Shown here: piece by piece, positions 62,880 through 64,000 of the stretch
How the letters are laid out: every line of letters starts with the position of its first letter
Numbering within the stretch: the stretch's first letter is position 1
NCBI GenBank assembly: GCA_905147135.1
Contig: LR990048.1
Coordinates: 2,216,563-2,280,562 of the forward strand
Source of the DNA: Blastobasis lacticolella
Taxonomy: Eukaryota > Arthropoda > Insecta > Lepidoptera > Blastobasidae
Reading direction: 5' to 3'
Length of the DNA: 64,000 nucleotides
Position numbers and translations under genes: made by a program
The notes under the pieces: generated by a model
The model's input: only the letters and a program-made list of their open reading frames with translations
What the model was told of the DNA's origin: nothing
The model's database searches: none

Positions 62880-63218
62880 TTAATTTCTTGCTCGGTTGAT
62901 AATTTTCTGGCGCTCCCGTCTCTCCCAAGGAAATCTGGGTAAAGTTCTTCCCGGGATATTATTCAAATGCGAGCTGTACATAGCAGCCGTCTGATGCTTT
63001 ATTGCATTTACGTTGCCGCCAGGAGACCTATCTGGCATTTTGAACAGCATTTCCCCGAATTGGGCTTCATTTTTCGCAGATACAAGCTTTGGATGGCTCG
63101 ACGAGAGGCCGGGTAAAATTTGCAAGAAGATGTTCCCAAATGTATAGCTTTCAAATAGGTACATTATTTTGGGACAGATTTTGCGTAACCTTGTATAGTC
63201 TCCATTTAAACCTAAATA
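62880..63218 (-). CDS. Candidate terminal coding exon of an unidentified host gene
   Basis: The minus frame is open from 63218 to a TAA at 62882-62880, about 112 codons. It can start at an internal ATG (63164) or, more likely, continue from an upstream exon through the acceptor-like TATTTAG ending at 63212. Its translation looks protein-like: YTRLRKICPKIMYLFESYTF near the start, then GLSSSHPKLVSAKNEAQFGE, KMPDRSPGGNVNAIKHQTAA and a basic C-terminus PRFPWERRERQKIINRARN. No domain recognised. The 3' UTR has two AATAAA signals (62810-62805 and 62795-62790), 70-90 bases after the stop. It matches no repeat in the window. A retrocopy is possible, but no A-tract is seen at 62770. Confidence 0.45.
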   Translation of the reverse strand, partial: YLGLNGDYTRLRKICPKIMYLFESYTFGNIFLQILPGLSSSHPKLVSAKNEAQFGEMLFKMPDRSPGGNVNAIKHQTAAMYSSHLNNIPGRTLPRFPWERRERQKIINRARN

Positions 63219-63355
63219 TTACATATTTATTGATACATTGATTACGGTAAACACAAAATATTTACAATTTCAGTAAAAATAATAATACTCTAATACATAT
63301 AAAACACCTACTAAAGAATAAAAAAGATAATTCTGGCTTTAGTGATTGATTGGAG
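63219..63355. other. AT-rich spacer or intron
   Basis: If the candidate exon is spliced, this is the 3' end of its intron. No clear pyrimidine tract, but very AT-rich. Confidence 0.3.
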
Positions 63356-63841
63356 TATATTGAATAATGATTAGATTAGATAGATAGATTAGAAATATCT
63401 GTGAATAAGTAGGCGTAATTCATGAAATATACGTAAAGAGCGTCGGTGGCCAAGCGGCAAGCGGTTAGAGTATGCAACTCGTAAGCCAGAGGTCCCGGGT
63501 TCGAATCCTGCTTCGGCCATGTAACAATGACTGTTTTATGAGTTGTGTACATTAGTTGAATACTAACCAATGCTCTTACGGTGAGGGAAAGCAACGTGAT
63601 GAAACCTGCATATTCAGGCGACTGGAAGTGTAACCATGATCAAATCTGGTCAGGTTCCCCTGGTAGCAGGGTCATGGAGGTCAGATTACAATCGCTCCAC
63701 TGTAATTACCTGACCTGTCGAATCCTGGATCATGGTCAAGGCGGACCCCAGGCCCTCGTGTGCGAGAGCACAACCGGGACATTAACGCTAAGATTATTAT
63801 TTCATTATTTTTATATTGAATAATGATTAGAACATTTACAA
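63356..63841 (+). mobile_element. SINE-A with 5' extension, flanked by 20-bp direct repeats
   Basis: TATATTGAATAATGATTAGA is found at 63356-63375 and 63822-63841. Between them are 60 bp of non-SINE sequence (63376-63435), then SINE-A from AGAGCGTCGGTGGCC with B box GGTTCGAATCC to GCTAAGATTATTATTTC. The head contains a small duplication (AAGCGGCAAGCGG). Confidence 0.9.
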
Positions 63842-64000
63842 TTTCCATCTCACCCAAGTTTATAAGCTACATTGAAGATGCTTTTCCAAATCTGTGTTTA
63901 TCAGTAAAACCGATAGGTAGAGATTATAACTAGTTTATAATTCCAGCGAATTTAATCCACAAACAAGGTTGCGGGGAGCACACATTTACATCTATCTTAC
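63842..64000. other. Window edge, no gene seen
   Basis: The last bases read on the minus strand as GTAAGATAG, which looks like a splice donor; with no exon visible this is only a note. Confidence 0.25.

Noticed and set aside
63440..63520. Functional tRNA gene
   Set aside because: The A and B boxes are present, but the sequence continues as SINE-A and the head carries a duplication; it is a SINE head.
63990..64000. Splice donor GTAAGATAG on the minus strand at the window edge
   Set aside because: No exon sequence is visible beyond the edge, and short matches like this are frequent.

Overview
The window reads as AT-rich, transposon-saturated nuclear DNA of an insect, most likely a lepidopteran (moth or butterfly). 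There are no operons, ribosome-binding sites or dense long ORFs. There are many 5'-truncated non-LTR retrotransposon (LINE) ends, tRNA-headed SINEs, RTE-clade reverse transcriptase sequence with TGATGA-type tails, MITEs with TTAA or TA targets, and Helitron-like ends in CTAGT. The lepidopteran call is inference from recognising these repeat types; nothing could be searched.

No complete host gene is visible. The best host candidate is a 3'-terminal exon on the minus strand near the right edge (about 62770-63225): an open frame, a stop, and two AATAAA signals within about 100 bases. A second, weaker candidate is a GC-rich first exon or promoter on the minus strand at 38157-38405 that ends in a good splice donor. 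The rest is intergenic or intronic.

Repeat families, with labels used only here. SINE-A: tRNA-headed, about 357 bp, 20 or so copies. SINE-B: a second tRNA-headed SINE. C: about 265 bp with a (GATGAT)n tail. Z: about 340 bp element or LINE end, poly(A). D: about 190 bp. J: CR1/Jockey-type LINE end. K: LINE 3' UTR with AATAAA. L: LINE end. RTE-1 and RTE-2: RTE-type LINEs. V: LINE end with a VWD...DTLAPSH domain. T: element with a (TTTTCA)n tail. H: Helitron-like nonautonomous element. M, P, Q, R, S: inverted-repeat elements or MITEs. N, U, W: dispersed repeats of unknown class.

Layout. 0-10 kb: MITEs P and R, each split by a Z insertion, a TTAA MITE, a J LINE with an open frame and exact target-site duplication (TSD), and the first MITE S. 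10-24 kb: SINEs, LINE ends, two more S copies, two head-to-tail H copies. 24.3-25.5 kb: the clearest LINE, a 5'-truncated RTE with a 388-codon open frame and a perfect 14-bp TSD. 26-37 kb: MITE P, inverted repeat Q, SINE-A with TSD, T, H cluster. 37-50 kb: candidate promoter, C copies with template-switch hairpins, a composite RTE/L locus, Z and D copies. 50.7-51.3 kb: V ORF. 53.1-56.5 kb: two adjacent foldback-like elements with long inverted arms built of 104-bp and 97-bp subrepeats; this is the most structurally striking part. 57-64 kb: MITE, nested SINEs, the host-like exon, and a SINE-A flanked by 20-bp direct repeats.

There is no evidence of a multi-gene system here. The interest lies in mobile-element structure and in the candidate host exon.
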